Source of the DNA: Agarilytica sp045430345
GTDB lineage: Bacteria; Pseudomonadota; Gammaproteobacteria; Pseudomonadales; Cellvibrionaceae
Assembly (NCBI GenBank): GCA_045430345.1
Contig: JAILXT010000004.1
Span: 186,001 to 250,000, forward strand
DNA: 64,000 nt
Reading direction: 5' to 3'
The notes beneath the pieces were generated by a model. It searched no databases. It was not told where the DNA came from and saw nothing but the letters and a program-made list of their open reading frames with translations. Shown one piece after another: positions 7,985 to 17,465 of the stretch. Each line of letters starts with the position of its first letter. The first letter of the stretch is position 1. Position numbers and translations under genes: made by a program.

Positions 7985-8911
7985 ATGACGGTTGGAAAGC
8001 ATTATTCGGTTCTTTTGAAAGAGTCGATCGACGCGCTGTTAGTTGATGATGGTGGTGTTTATGTCGATGGAACCTTTGGTAGGGGCGGGCATAGTCAGGC
8101 GATTCTTGCTGAGCTAAATACGAACGCACGCTTAATCGGTTTTGATAAAGACCCTAGGGCGGTAGCGGTTGGTGAGTCGCTTCATGCTGAGGATGAACGT
8201 TTTGAGATTGTCCATGCCTCGTTTGCGGAAATGAAAGCGCAGCTGGCAAGCAAGGGTTTGGCGCAAGTTGATGGTGTGTTATTGGACCTGGGCGTTTCCT
8301 CTCCGCAGCTTGATGAAGCCGAGCGCGGTTTTAGTTTTTTAAAAGATGGCCCGCTCGATATGCGGATGGATAACAGCAAAGGGCAAAGTGCTGCGGAATG
8401 GATTGCAGAAGCTGAAGCGGTTGATATTGCGCGAGCACTGAAAGAATACGGGGAAGAGCGCTTTTCCAAACGTATTGCGAATGCAATTGTTGAGGCGCGA
8501 GAAGAGCAGCCTATTACGGGAACGTTGCAGTTAGCTGAAATTGTGAGTGCTGCAAACCCGAAATGGGAAAAAGGAAAGAACCCCGCAACGCGTGCGTTCC
8601 AAGGTATACGTATTTATATCAATCGGGAGCTGCAAGATTTAGAGACAACGCTTACGGATGTGTTATCGATCGTGAAACCGGGCGGTCGAATAGTGGTGAT
8701 TAGTTTTCATTCATTGGAGGATCGGATTGTGAAACGTTTTTTTCGTGACCAGTCCAAGGGGAAAGATCTTCCGAAGAGTGTGCCGGTTACTGAAGGTATG
8801 CTGGATAAAAAATTAAAAGTGGTCGGAAAGCCAATTAAAGCGAGTGATTCAGAGCTAGAAGAAAATATCCGTTCAAGAAGTGCCGTGATGCGAATAGCAG
8901 AGCGGCTGTAA
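7985..8911 (+). CDS. rsmH: 16S rRNA (cytosine(1402)-N(4))-methyltransferase
   Basis: RsmH (MraW), 308 aa, methylates N4 of C1402 in the decoding centre of 16S rRNA using SAM. The N-terminus HYSVLLKESIDALL and the SAM-binding loop VDGTFGRGGHSQAIL are typical, as are LLDLGVSSPQLDEAERGFSF, GPLDMRMD, TRAFQGIRIYINREL and VISFHSLEDRIVKRFF. It starts 10 nt after mraZ and is the second gene of the cluster. Confidence 0.96.
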   Translation: MTVGKHYSVLLKESIDALLVDDGGVYVDGTFGRGGHSQAILAELNTNARLIGFDKDPRAVAVGESLHAEDERFEIVHASFAEMKAQLASKGLAQVDGVLLDLGVSSPQLDEAERGFSFLKDGPLDMRMDNSKGQSAAEWIAEAEAVDIARALKEYGEERFSKRIANAIVEAREEQPITGTLQLAEIVSAANPKWEKGKNPATRAFQGIRIYINRELQDLETTLTDVLSIVKPGGRIVVISFHSLEDRIVKRFFRDQSKGKDLPKSVPVTEGMLDKKLKVVGKPIKASDSELEENIRSRSAVMRIAERL

Positions 8912-8940
8912 CGAGAATAAGTGTAGGGTTTGGTTCTGTT

Positions 8941-9246
8941 ATGGGTATAAGTGCATCAAAAAGAAGTTCTGGCAAAGTGCTTTTTTCTTTAGTGGTTGTG
9001 GCTGTTTGGCTTTCGAGTGTTGGTTCGGCGATGGGGGTTGTGTATTCCACCTATGAATCGCGTAAGGCAACTCAAGAGTTAGAAATGTTGAGGCGAGAAG
9101 CGAGCGGGTTGCGTGTTACTTCTGGTCAGTTTTTATTAGAAAAGAGTTCTTGGTCCGCGTATTCGCGGGTAGAGAAGGTCGCGATGGATGACCTGGATAT
9201 GATGTTACCTGATACAAATAAAACGGTATTTGTGTTTAAAAAATGA
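8941..9246 (+). CDS. ftsL: Cell division protein FtsL
   Basis: A 101-aa bitopic protein: short cytoplasmic tail, one membrane segment (about 14-34) and a periplasmic coiled coil with a leucine-zipper-like pattern (ATQELEMLRREASGLRV). FtsL forms a trimer with FtsB and FtsQ that activates septal wall synthesis by FtsW-FtsI. Identity rests on size, topology and its place between rsmH and ftsI; the sequence itself is poorly conserved. Its last 4 bases overlap the ftsI start (ATGA). Confidence 0.88.
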   Translation: MGISASKRSSGKVLFSLVVVAVWLSSVGSAMGVVYSTYESRKATQELEMLRREASGLRVTSGQFLLEKSSWSAYSRVEKVAMDDLDMMLPDTNKTVFVFKK

Positions 9247-10982
9247 AATTTTTAAAGTCGATATCAAAATGGCGTTTTTATGTGGTGGTAAGTGCTTTGG
9301 CGCTTCTCCCTATGGCGCTTGCTTGGCATTTGGCTCATTTGCAGGTAGTGCCAGGAAAAGAAAAAGGATTTCAGTTTTTACAGGGCGCAGGCGAAGCAAG
9401 AACGTTGCGTGAAGAAAAGATTAACGCCTATCGGGGTGTTATTACAGACCGTAATGGCGAGTTGTTAGCGGTAAGTACCCCGGTGAAATCGTTATTTGCG
9501 AATCCGAAAAAGATTAAGGCGGAGCAAGTTGGCGATATTGCGAAGGCGCTTGGTCTAAAAAAATCAGAATTATCGAAGCGCTTAGAAAAATACAAGAATA
9601 AGCAGTTTATGTATTTGGAGCGTCATTTGCCTCCGTATCAGGCCGACGAGGTGTTAAAGCATCATTTTTCTGGTGTGTATGCGGAAGAGGCGTTTCGTCG
9701 GTATTACCCCGCAGGGGAAGTGGCTGCCCATGTTGTTGGCTTTACAGATATTAATGACGCGGGGCAGGAAGGTATAGAGCTTGGGTTTGATCAATGGTTG
9801 GCGGGTGAGCAAGGCTATAAGCGTTTTATTAAAGACCTGAAAGGAAATGTTGTTAAAGATCTAGGGCTTGTTCAATCGCCGAAGTCTGGAAAAGACTTGC
9901 GTCTGACCTTAGATTTACGTCTTCAGTACCTCGCATATAAAGAATTGAAAAATGCGATTGCGCAACAAAAAGCAAAATCGGGTTCGATCGTAATGATGGA
10001 TGCGAAGTCAGGCGATATTCTCGCAATGGTAAATCAGCCGTCGTATAACCCCAATAATCGTAAGCGGGTTAATCCTCAGCAGTTGCGTAACCGGGCGATG
10101 ACCGATGTGTTTGAGCCAGGTTCAACAATGAAGCCTTTTGCGGTTATGGCTGCTTTAGAAACTGGGCGTTATTCGCCTAGCTATACCATTGATACCAATC
10201 CTGGGCATATGTTCGTATCAGGAAAAATGATTCCAGACCCTGTTAATTACGGCGTAATTGATTTGGCGAAAGTCATTGCGAAATCAAGTCAGGTGGGGAT
10301 CAGTAAGTTAGCACTGCAGATGGATCCCAATATTATTCGCAATATGTATTTTCGTGCGGGGCTAGGTCAAAGCAGCGGTGCTGGATTCCCTGGGGAAAGT
10401 GTTGGGTCGTTACCCAATCGTGCGAAATGGCATCCAGTTGAGCAAGCAACCTTCGCTTATGGTTATGGCTTGAGTGTGAATGCTGTGCAGCTAGCTCAGG
10501 CTTATACAGTGATTGCATCCGGAGGGAAATTTCTTCCCGCGTCGTTGATTAAGCAAGAGGAAGCGGTGCCAGCGGAGCAAGTTGTCGGCACGCGGATTAC
10601 TGGCCAAATGACGCAAATGCTTAAAAAAGTGATTCTGCCTGGCGGTACGGGAACGCGCGCAAAGATAGAAGATTACTCTGTCGCAGGAAAGTCTGGAACA
10701 GCGCACCAGGTAAGAAAGTCCGGCTATGCAGATGATAAGTACACGGCATTGTTTGCCGGATTTGCACCGGCGAACAAGCCTGAAATCGTCACGGTTGTGA
10801 TTATTAATGAGCCCCCGGCGGAAGGAAATTATTCCGGAGGTAAGGCCGCTGCACCGGTATTTTCCCGCGTTGTGGAACGAGCATTAAGGGTTTTACGTGT
10901 ACCGCCAGAAGGCGCGCCGAAAACTAAAATTCAAAATATTGCCGCGATTGAAGCGCAGAGGGGGATGGATGGAAGATTATAG
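9243..10982 (+). CDS. ftsI: Septal peptidoglycan transpeptidase FtsI (PBP3)
   Basis: A 579-aa class B penicillin-binding protein with an N-terminal membrane anchor (about 10-33), a pedestal domain and a transpeptidase domain. The acyl-serine motif is STMK (S294-K297) and the third motif is KSGT (483-486). The second motif reads SSQ (348-350) where E. coli and P. aeruginosa have SSN. FtsI crosslinks septal peptidoglycan together with FtsW. The start overlaps ftsL by 4 nt and the end overlaps murE by 14 nt. C-terminal residues after about 550 are poorly conserved. Confidence 0.95.
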   Translation: MKFLKSISKWRFYVVVSALALLPMALAWHLAHLQVVPGKEKGFQFLQGAGEARTLREEKINAYRGVITDRNGELLAVSTPVKSLFANPKKIKAEQVGDIAKALGLKKSELSKRLEKYKNKQFMYLERHLPPYQADEVLKHHFSGVYAEEAFRRYYPAGEVAAHVVGFTDINDAGQEGIELGFDQWLAGEQGYKRFIKDLKGNVVKDLGLVQSPKSGKDLRLTLDLRLQYLAYKELKNAIAQQKAKSGSIVMMDAKSGDILAMVNQPSYNPNNRKRVNPQQLRNRAMTDVFEPGSTMKPFAVMAALETGRYSPSYTIDTNPGHMFVSGKMIPDPVNYGVIDLAKVIAKSSQVGISKLALQMDPNIIRNMYFRAGLGQSSGAGFPGESVGSLPNRAKWHPVEQATFAYGYGLSVNAVQLAQAYTVIASGGKFLPASLIKQEEAVPAEQVVGTRITGQMTQMLKKVILPGGTGTRAKIEDYSVAGKSGTAHQVRKSGYADDKYTALFAGFAPANKPEIVTVVIINEPPAEGNYSGGKAAAPVFSRVVERALRVLRVPPEGAPKTKIQNIAAIEAQRGMDGRL

Positions 10983-12492
10983 TTTTCGCCCCAAGACACT
11001 CGTTAGTGTGCTGCCAAAAGATTTTTGTGGCGACGTATCCGACCAGCTACTGATTAACGATATTCAGCTGGATAGCCGAAGAATCTCGCCAGGCGCATTG
11101 TTTGTTGCCTTAAAGGGTGGCCAAGATAATGGTGAGCTGTATATCTCTAGCGCAGTAGAGAACGGCGCGGCCGCCGTGTTGGTTGAAGGGTGTCATATCC
11201 CCTCCATGCTCAATCTTGAAATCCCGATTGTGGGGGTGAACGATTTAAAATCCAAACTGGCAAATATCTGCCAAGGTTTTTTTGGTAACGTCACTAAGCA
11301 GATGTCCGTAATTGGTATTACGGGCACAAATGGGAAAAGCAGTATCGCATCGTTTACTGCTCAGATTAGCGCATTGTTGGGTGGTGACGCCGCGACAATT
11401 GGTACGCTGGGTTATGGCCGCATCAATCATGCAATGACCGAAACCGGAATGACTACCCCAGACCTTGTGAGCTGTCACCGTATCTTCTCAGAATTATATG
11501 AGACAGGTGTAAAAGATGTGGCAATGGAAGTGTCATCTCACGGTATTGATCAAAACAGAATTGATCAGCTGTCGTTTCGAGTGGCGGTGATATCCAATAT
11601 CACGCGAGACCATTTGGACTACCACGGGTCTTTTGAGAAATATGCCGATATTAAAAAGTCGTTTCTTTTATCCGGTGATGCGCAAGTTGCTGTAGTAAAT
11701 ATTGATGATCCTGAGTGTGCAAAATTGGCGGAAGCGCTTCGGCAAAATAAACAGGCGTTGATCACGTATTCAGTGGGCTCAACCGAAGCTGACGTAAGTG
11801 CAAACATTCAATCCTATACCCAGGCGGGCCTGCGCGCACATATTGCTTCCCCTTGGGGGGCTGCGGATGTCGATATCCCTTTGGTCGGCAAATTTAACCT
11901 TGGAAACTTGTTGGCAGCGATTGCTTCCAATTGTGCGATAGGGAAAAACTTTGAAGAAGTGATACGTGTGATTTCTCAGGTTCATCCGCTCGAGGGACGT
12001 ATGCAGGCGGTTGAGATTAACGATGATACGAGCCTGCCTCGTGTTTATATTGATTTTGCGCACACGCCAGACGCATTGGAGCACGTATTAAAAGCGTTGA
12101 AGCATCACACCAAAAATAATTTATGGGTTGTGTTTGGTTGTGGCGGGGATCGAGATAGCGGTAAGCGTGCAGTGATGGGTGAAATCGCTGCAAAACTTGC
12201 CGATAGAGTTGTGTTGACCTCAGATAACCCGCGTAGCGAAGACCCAAATAAAATCTTAGCGGATATTATGGGCGGTGTTGACGAGCAAAAACCTGTTGAA
12301 CAAGTGGTTGAGCGTCGGCATGCGATTTCTATGGCAATTGGTAGTTGTGCAAGTAACGACTTGGTGCTTGTTGCCGGTAAGGGGCACGAAGAGTATCAAT
12401 TGGTCGGCAGCAAAAAATTGCCCTTTAGTGATTACATTGTCGCTAAAAAAGCACTTGAACAGCGTCGAGACGCGTGGCAGGTATCGAAATGA
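10969..12492 (+). CDS. murE: UDP-MurNAc-L-Ala-D-Glu:meso-diaminopimelate ligase
   Basis: MurE adds meso-diaminopimelate to the peptidoglycan precursor in the cytoplasm. I choose the ATG at 10969 (MEDYSFRP), preceded by AGAGGGGG; the longer reading from 10897 would lie deep inside ftsI. The Mur ligase P-loop is GITGTNGKSS, followed by TTPD, EVSSHGIDQ and IDFAHTPDAL. The DNPRSEDP motif, whose arginine selects meso-DAP, shows that the wall is of the DAP type. The length is 507 aa. Confidence 0.96.
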   Translation: MEDYSFRPKTLVSVLPKDFCGDVSDQLLINDIQLDSRRISPGALFVALKGGQDNGELYISSAVENGAAAVLVEGCHIPSMLNLEIPIVGVNDLKSKLANICQGFFGNVTKQMSVIGITGTNGKSSIASFTAQISALLGGDAATIGTLGYGRINHAMTETGMTTPDLVSCHRIFSELYETGVKDVAMEVSSHGIDQNRIDQLSFRVAVISNITRDHLDYHGSFEKYADIKKSFLLSGDAQVAVVNIDDPECAKLAEALRQNKQALITYSVGSTEADVSANIQSYTQAGLRAHIASPWGAADVDIPLVGKFNLGNLLAAIASNCAIGKNFEEVIRVISQVHPLEGRMQAVEINDDTSLPRVYIDFAHTPDALEHVLKALKHHTKNNLWVVFGCGGDRDSGKRAVMGEIAAKLADRVVLTSDNPRSEDPNKILADIMGGVDEQKPVEQVVERRHAISMAIGSCASNDLVLVAGKGHEEYQLVGSKKLPFSDYIVAKKALEQRRDAWQVSK

Positions 12493-13871
12493 AATTATCG
12501 ATGCTAGCAGAAAAGAATATCGGTCGTCTCGTGGGTGAGGATTGCGAGTTTGAACGTTTAAATACCGATACGCGTTCGATCGAAAAGGGCGATTTGTTTG
12601 TCGCGCTGAAAGGCGAGCGCTTTGACGCTCATGACATGTTAGACCAGGCAGTTGAGAAAGGCGCTTGCGCGTTGGTGGTCGAGCATGCAACGCCGTCAGC
12701 AGTGCCTCAGTTAGTTGTCGATAATACAACGACGGCGCTTGGCGGCATTGCGGCGCAATATCGTCAACAATTTTCAGGAAAGGTTGTTGCGGTTACGGGC
12801 AGCTGCGGAAAAACAACCGTAAAAGGCATGCTCGATGCAATATGTAATGCAGCCGGCAAGTGTATGTCGACTCGAGGTAATTACAATAACCACATCGGTG
12901 TGCCCTTAACCCTGTCACGGCTAAATGCCTCGTTTGATTTTGCTGTGGTGGAAGCGGGAACAAGTAATCCTGGTGAAATTGGCTGTCTTACCAAGTTGAT
13001 TCAACCCGATGTCGCGCTTGTTACCAATGTTATGCCTGCGCATATTGGCGGGTTTGGCAGTTTATCTGCGGTAGCGAAAGAAAAGTCTGCAATATACGGT
13101 GGGGAAAAAAGTGACGCTATTGCCGTTGTTAATCTAGATGATAGTAATTTGGATATCCTTTCCGCTCATCTGATTGGCCGTAGAGTGATCGGGTTTACCT
13201 TAAATGATAATGCGGATATCAATGCGCTTGAGATCGATGAATGTGTGTCACTGGTCAGTGCTTCAGTAAATGCATTGGGGTGTTACGCGTTCGTAGCTAA
13301 ATACCGTAAAGATTCTTGTGAGGACAATACGATTTCAGTTTCTCTGCCGGTTATCGGTATGCATAACCTCGCCAATGCCTTAGCGGCGATTGCGACGGGT
13401 GTTGCAATGGGGATTTCTTTTGATCAGATAAAAGCAGGGTTAGAGACTTTCACCGGTGAAAATGGTCGCATGCAAGTAAAAAGGGGCATTAGCGGCGCGA
13501 CGGTGATTGATGACAGTTACAACGCAAACCCTGGTTCGGTAAAAGCCGCGATAGACGCGATAGCAGGCTGGAGCGATTCAATTCTTGTATGTGGCGATAT
13601 GGCTGAACTTGGGGAAGACAGCCAGCGTTTGCATCGAGAGGTGGGTGAATATGCGAAGAGCAAGAATATCAAAACCGTTTTGACGGTGGGAGTTGATTCC
13701 GAAGCGCTATCAGAGGCTTTTGGAGTGGGGGTACATTTTTCAAATAAAGCAGCGCTGGAAGAAGCATTACGGCCGCTCGTAAATGAAAAAAGTGTGGTGT
13801 TAATTAAAGGCTCACGAAGTGCAGCGATGGAAACCGTTGTTCGTACTTTGACCGAGCTTGGGGGTAAATAA
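12489..13871 (+). CDS. murF: UDP-MurNAc-tripeptide:D-alanyl-D-alanine ligase
   Basis: MurF attaches D-Ala-D-Ala to complete the UDP-MurNAc-pentapeptide. The start at ATG 12489 forms an ATGA overlap with the murE stop, with CAGGT just upstream; this is better than the GTG at 12474. The P-loop is VTGSCGKTTVKGML, with serine-cysteine where many MurF proteins have SNGK or SSGK. NYNNHIGVPLTLSRL, VEAGTSNPGEI and DDSYNANPGSVKAAID are typical of the family. The length is 460 aa. Confidence 0.96.
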   Translation: MKLSMLAEKNIGRLVGEDCEFERLNTDTRSIEKGDLFVALKGERFDAHDMLDQAVEKGACALVVEHATPSAVPQLVVDNTTTALGGIAAQYRQQFSGKVVAVTGSCGKTTVKGMLDAICNAAGKCMSTRGNYNNHIGVPLTLSRLNASFDFAVVEAGTSNPGEIGCLTKLIQPDVALVTNVMPAHIGGFGSLSAVAKEKSAIYGGEKSDAIAVVNLDDSNLDILSAHLIGRRVIGFTLNDNADINALEIDECVSLVSASVNALGCYAFVAKYRKDSCEDNTISVSLPVIGMHNLANALAAIATGVAMGISFDQIKAGLETFTGENGRMQVKRGISGATVIDDSYNANPGSVKAAIDAIAGWSDSILVCGDMAELGEDSQRLHREVGEYAKSKNIKTVLTVGVDSEALSEAFGVGVHFSNKAALEEALRPLVNEKSVVLIKGSRSAAMETVVRTLTELGGK

Positions 13872-14953
13872 TGCTACTTTGGCTTGCAGATTATTTGCAG
13901 CAGTATGTAGGTGCATTTGGTGTATTTAAATACCTTACGTTTCGTGGGATTCTGGGGATTCTTACGGCATTAGGTATCTCATTACTTATGGGACCTTGGG
14001 TGATTAAAAAGTTGAATCACCTTCAGATCGGACAGTCTGTTCGTGACGATGGCCCGAAGAGTCACTTGAGCAAATCAGGCACGCCAACAATGGGCGGCAC
14101 ACTGATTCTGTTCGCTATCCTGTTTTCAACGTTATTGTGGTCAGACCTAAGCAATCGATATGTGCTTATCGTTATGTTCGTGACATTTTCATTCGGTCTT
14201 ATCGGTTGGGTGGATGACTATCGAAAAGTGGTTGAAAAAAATTCAAAAGGGCTGCCCGCAAAATGGAAGTATTTCTGGCAGTCGGTTTTAGGTGTTGGTG
14301 TTGCGGTAGTTTTGTTCAGCACTGCAGAAATTCCTGAAGAGACGGCCTTGATTATTCCGTTCTTTAAAGATATCGCATTGGACTTGGGTATTGCCTACAT
14401 CGTGCTGACTTACCTCATGGTGGTAGGTTTTAGTAACGCGGTAAACCTCACTGATGGTTTGGATGGTCTAGCGATTATGCCCACGGTAATGGTGGGCTCG
14501 GCACTGGGAATAATCGCTTACTTAGTTGGTAACTTCAATTTCTCAAACTATTTACATATCCCCTTTATTCCTGGCGCCGGCGAGCTCGTTATTTATACCG
14601 GTGCGTTAGCCGGGGCGGGTTTAGGATTTTTGTGGTTTAACACATACCCAGCTCAGGTGTTTATGGGGGATGTGGGTGCGTTGGCGTTGGGTGCGGCACT
14701 AGGGGTAATCGCGGTAATTGTTCGGCATGAAATTGTCTTTATTATTATGTCAGGGATTTTCGTGATGGAGACGGTTTCCGTTATTCTGCAAGTGGCCTCG
14801 TTTAAATTGACCGGTCGCAGAATATTTCGGATGGCGCCGTTACATCATCATTTTGAATTAAAGGGCTGGCCAGAGCCCCGTGTAATTGTGCGATTCTGGA
14901 TTATTACCGTAATGCTTGTTTTGTTTGGTTTAGCAACGCTTAAGTTACGATAA
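13871..14953 (+). CDS. mraY: Phospho-N-acetylmuramoyl-pentapeptide transferase
   Basis: MraY transfers phospho-MurNAc-pentapeptide to undecaprenyl phosphate, making lipid I in the inner membrane. The 360-aa sequence has about ten membrane segments. Signature motifs are SHLSKSGTPTMGG, the aspartate loop GWVDDYRK, FSNAVNLTDGLDGLA and FMGDVGALALG, plus MAPLHHHFELKGW near the C-terminus. The start overlaps the murF stop by one base (TAATG). Confidence 0.97.
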   Translation: MLLWLADYLQQYVGAFGVFKYLTFRGILGILTALGISLLMGPWVIKKLNHLQIGQSVRDDGPKSHLSKSGTPTMGGTLILFAILFSTLLWSDLSNRYVLIVMFVTFSFGLIGWVDDYRKVVEKNSKGLPAKWKYFWQSVLGVGVAVVLFSTAEIPEETALIIPFFKDIALDLGIAYIVLTYLMVVGFSNAVNLTDGLDGLAIMPTVMVGSALGIIAYLVGNFNFSNYLHIPFIPGAGELVIYTGALAGAGLGFLWFNTYPAQVFMGDVGALALGAALGVIAVIVRHEIVFIIMSGIFVMETVSVILQVASFKLTGRRIFRMAPLHHHFELKGWPEPRVIVRFWIITVMLVLFGLATLKLR

Positions 14954-14967
14954 GTTGAGATAAATTA

Positions 14968-16329
14968 GTGACTGTATACGAAAACCCAAAAGTATTTTCT
15001 TTAGTCGTCGGTATGGGCGCGACTGGGTTTTCTATCGCTCAATTTTTGGCATCAAAAGGGCGTGCGTTCCACGTGTTTGATACTCGCTCATCCTCGACGA
15101 TGTCGGATCGTTTTGATGTTGCGTTCCCAGAGGCGCAAAAGTTTTTTGGCGATATTGATAACGCCATTCTTTTGAATGCAGAAGAGATCTATATAAGCCC
15201 TGGTGTTTCTCGAAAAGAAAAAGCTATTTCGTCTGCGCTTGCTGCAGGTAAATCAGTGGTTGGGGATATTGAGCTGTTTTTACGGGAAGTAGAAAAGCCT
15301 GTTATCGGTATCACCGGGTCAAATGGAAAATCCACCGTGACGACCTTAGTCGGCATTGTGGCGGAGAAGTCTCAGATTAATGTGGGTGTTGGTGGCAATA
15401 TCGGTACGCCGGCGCTGGAACTGTTGAATGATTCGACTGATTTATATGTGCTTGAGTTATCCAGTTTTCAGTTAGAGAGTACGCCAACCCCAAACTTAGA
15501 AGTCGCGTGTAACCTTAATATCTCTGCTGACCATATGGATCGGTATGAAGGCCTTGATGACTACGCTTCTGTAAAGCGAGGCATATATATCGGTGCGAAA
15601 AATACCGTACATAATTTGGACGATGATTTGACGAAGCCAGAAACTGCTCATGCCGGCCAGCACTATGCATTCGGTGTCAGCGATTTTGTTGCGGAAGATA
15701 GTGCTGTGCATTCATATCACTATTGCACTGATAGCGGCTGGTTAAAATGCAATGCAGAACTGTTGATTCATCGTGATGACATTAAAGTTAAAGGCATGCA
15801 TAACATTGCGAATGCCTTGGCTTTATTTGCGATTTCCGATGCGGCTCAGCTAAAAAGAGAAGCATGCGTTTCTACGCTAAAAGAATTTAAAGGCCTTTCG
15901 CATCGCTGTGAATACCTTGCTGAGCAGGACGGTGTTACCTACATAAATGATTCCAAAGCGACCAATGTTGGCGCTGCGGTCGCCGCGATTGAAGGCTTGG
16001 CCTCCGAGTTTAAGAATATCGTATTGATTGCGGGTGGGCAGGGCAAGGGTGCGGAGTTTGATGTGTTAGGACGGTGCATTAAAGACCACGTCCGTCTGGT
16101 AATTTTATTAGGCGAGGATAAAGCGAAAATTGCATCAGCCTTACCGAGCACCGTAGAAACAGCATTTTCCAATTCAATGGAAGAAGCGGTTGCCATCTGT
16201 AAGGCAAAAGCACAAGCCGATGAGCTAGTGCTTCTTTCTCCTGCATGTGCAAGCTTTGATATGTTTTCCAGTTTTGAACATCGTGGCGATATATTCCGTG
16301 AAGCGGTGATGAAAGGAGGTGACCTATGA
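14968..16329 (+). CDS. murD: UDP-MurNAc-L-alanine:D-glutamate ligase
   Basis: MurD adds D-glutamate to UDP-MurNAc-L-alanine. The 453-aa protein starts at GTG 14968. An N-terminal UDP-binding domain carries VVGMGATGFSIAQFLASKG; the ATP-binding P-loop is GITGSNGKSTVTTL; ELSSFQLES and NISADHMDRY follow. INDSKATNVGAAVAAIEGL marks the start of the C-terminal domain. It lies 14 nt after mraY and overlaps ftsW by 4 nt. Confidence 0.96.
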   Translation: MTVYENPKVFSLVVGMGATGFSIAQFLASKGRAFHVFDTRSSSTMSDRFDVAFPEAQKFFGDIDNAILLNAEEIYISPGVSRKEKAISSALAAGKSVVGDIELFLREVEKPVIGITGSNGKSTVTTLVGIVAEKSQINVGVGGNIGTPALELLNDSTDLYVLELSSFQLESTPTPNLEVACNLNISADHMDRYEGLDDYASVKRGIYIGAKNTVHNLDDDLTKPETAHAGQHYAFGVSDFVAEDSAVHSYHYCTDSGWLKCNAELLIHRDDIKVKGMHNIANALALFAISDAAQLKREACVSTLKEFKGLSHRCEYLAEQDGVTYINDSKATNVGAAVAAIEGLASEFKNIVLIAGGQGKGAEFDVLGRCIKDHVRLVILLGEDKAKIASALPSTVETAFSNSMEEAVAICKAKAQADELVLLSPACASFDMFSSFEHRGDIFREAVMKGGDL

Positions 16330-17465
16330 ATGTCGCACTTCCTTCTTCTGTGGGCGGCATTTCAGCACGTTTTGATACGGGATTTTTAGTGGCTTTCGCC
16401 GCGTTGTTAAGTGTCGGGTTAGTGATGGTGGCATCGAGTTCATTGGATTTCTCTGCTGAGCGTTACGGTGATGCCTGGATGCTTTTTCGCAAGCAGTGCA
16501 TTTTCTTGATGATGGGGCTATCGGTTGGCGCGGTGATGTTGTTTATCCCGACGTCTATTTGGGAACGTTACTCAGGTGTGTTTTTGGTGCTGGCGATTAT
16601 ATTTTTAATCGCAGTACTGATTCCTGGCGTAGGTAAGGTGGTGAATGGAAGTCGTCGATGGTTGCCTATGGGGTTGTTCTCCATGCAAGCGTCGGAGCTT
16701 GGGAAAATATGTTTAGTACTGTTTTTTGCCAGTTATCTTGCGCGTAGAAATCAGGAAGTGAAAGGCAGCTGGACGGCATTTTTTGTGATGATTTCCGTGA
16801 TCGGTTTTGTGGTTGTCTTGCTCCTATTGGAGCCGGATTTCGGTAGTTCTGTGGTGATTGTATTTACCTTGGGCAGCATGATGTTTATTGCTGGCGTTCC
16901 GATTCTTCGATTTTTACTGGTCGCGCTTATGGCTGTCTCGGCCTTTGGCGCGATCGCCGTGTTGTCGCCGTATCGTTGGGAGCGCTTGGTTGCGTTTATG
17001 GATCCGTGGTCACGACAATTTGATAGCGGCTATCAGTTGGTGCAATCACTCATCGCTTTCGGTCGTGGTGAATGGTTTGGTTTGGGCTTGGGGAATAGTT
17101 TGCAAAAACTTTTTTTCTTGCCGGAAGCGCATACCGATTTTATCTTCGCTATTTTTGCGGAAGAGTTTGGTCTAATCGGCGCGTTGATGTTGGTCGGCGT
17201 CTTTATATTCTTTTTAACCAAAATTTTCCGCCTATCGCGAAAGGCGAACCAAGAAGGAAAGCTTTTCAGTGCGTATCTCAGTTTTGGTATTGGCGTGATG
17301 CTTTCAGTGCAGGCCTTCATCAACATGGGGGTTGCCTCTGGTCTGTTGCCGACGAAAGGTTTGACCTTACCCTTGGTGAGTTATGGCGGCAGTAGTTTAT
17401 TGGTCACATTGGCGTTGATAGCCCTAGTATTGCGTATTAACTGGGAGCTTAGCGATGGAAAATAA
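16326..17465 (+). CDS. ftsW: Septal peptidoglycan glycosyltransferase FtsW
   Basis: FtsW is a SEDS-family glycosyltransferase that polymerises lipid II at the septum with FtsI. The 379-aa protein has about ten membrane segments and the conserved SEDS stretches GSRRWLPMG, FSMQASELGKICLVLFFASYLAR, LLLEPDFGSSVVI and GLTLPLVSYGGSSLLV. The aspartate in LEPDFG is the expected catalytic residue. The ATG overlaps the murD stop (ATGA), preceded by AAAGGAGG. Confidence 0.96.
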   Translation: MNVALPSSVGGISARFDTGFLVAFAALLSVGLVMVASSSLDFSAERYGDAWMLFRKQCIFLMMGLSVGAVMLFIPTSIWERYSGVFLVLAIIFLIAVLIPGVGKVVNGSRRWLPMGLFSMQASELGKICLVLFFASYLARRNQEVKGSWTAFFVMISVIGFVVVLLLLEPDFGSSVVIVFTLGSMMFIAGVPILRFLLVALMAVSAFGAIAVLSPYRWERLVAFMDPWSRQFDSGYQLVQSLIAFGRGEWFGLGLGNSLQKLFFLPEAHTDFIFAIFAEEFGLIGALMLVGVFIFFLTKIFRLSRKANQEGKLFSAYLSFGIGVMLSVQAFINMGVASGLLPTKGLTLPLVSYGGSSLLVTLALIALVLRINWELSDGK

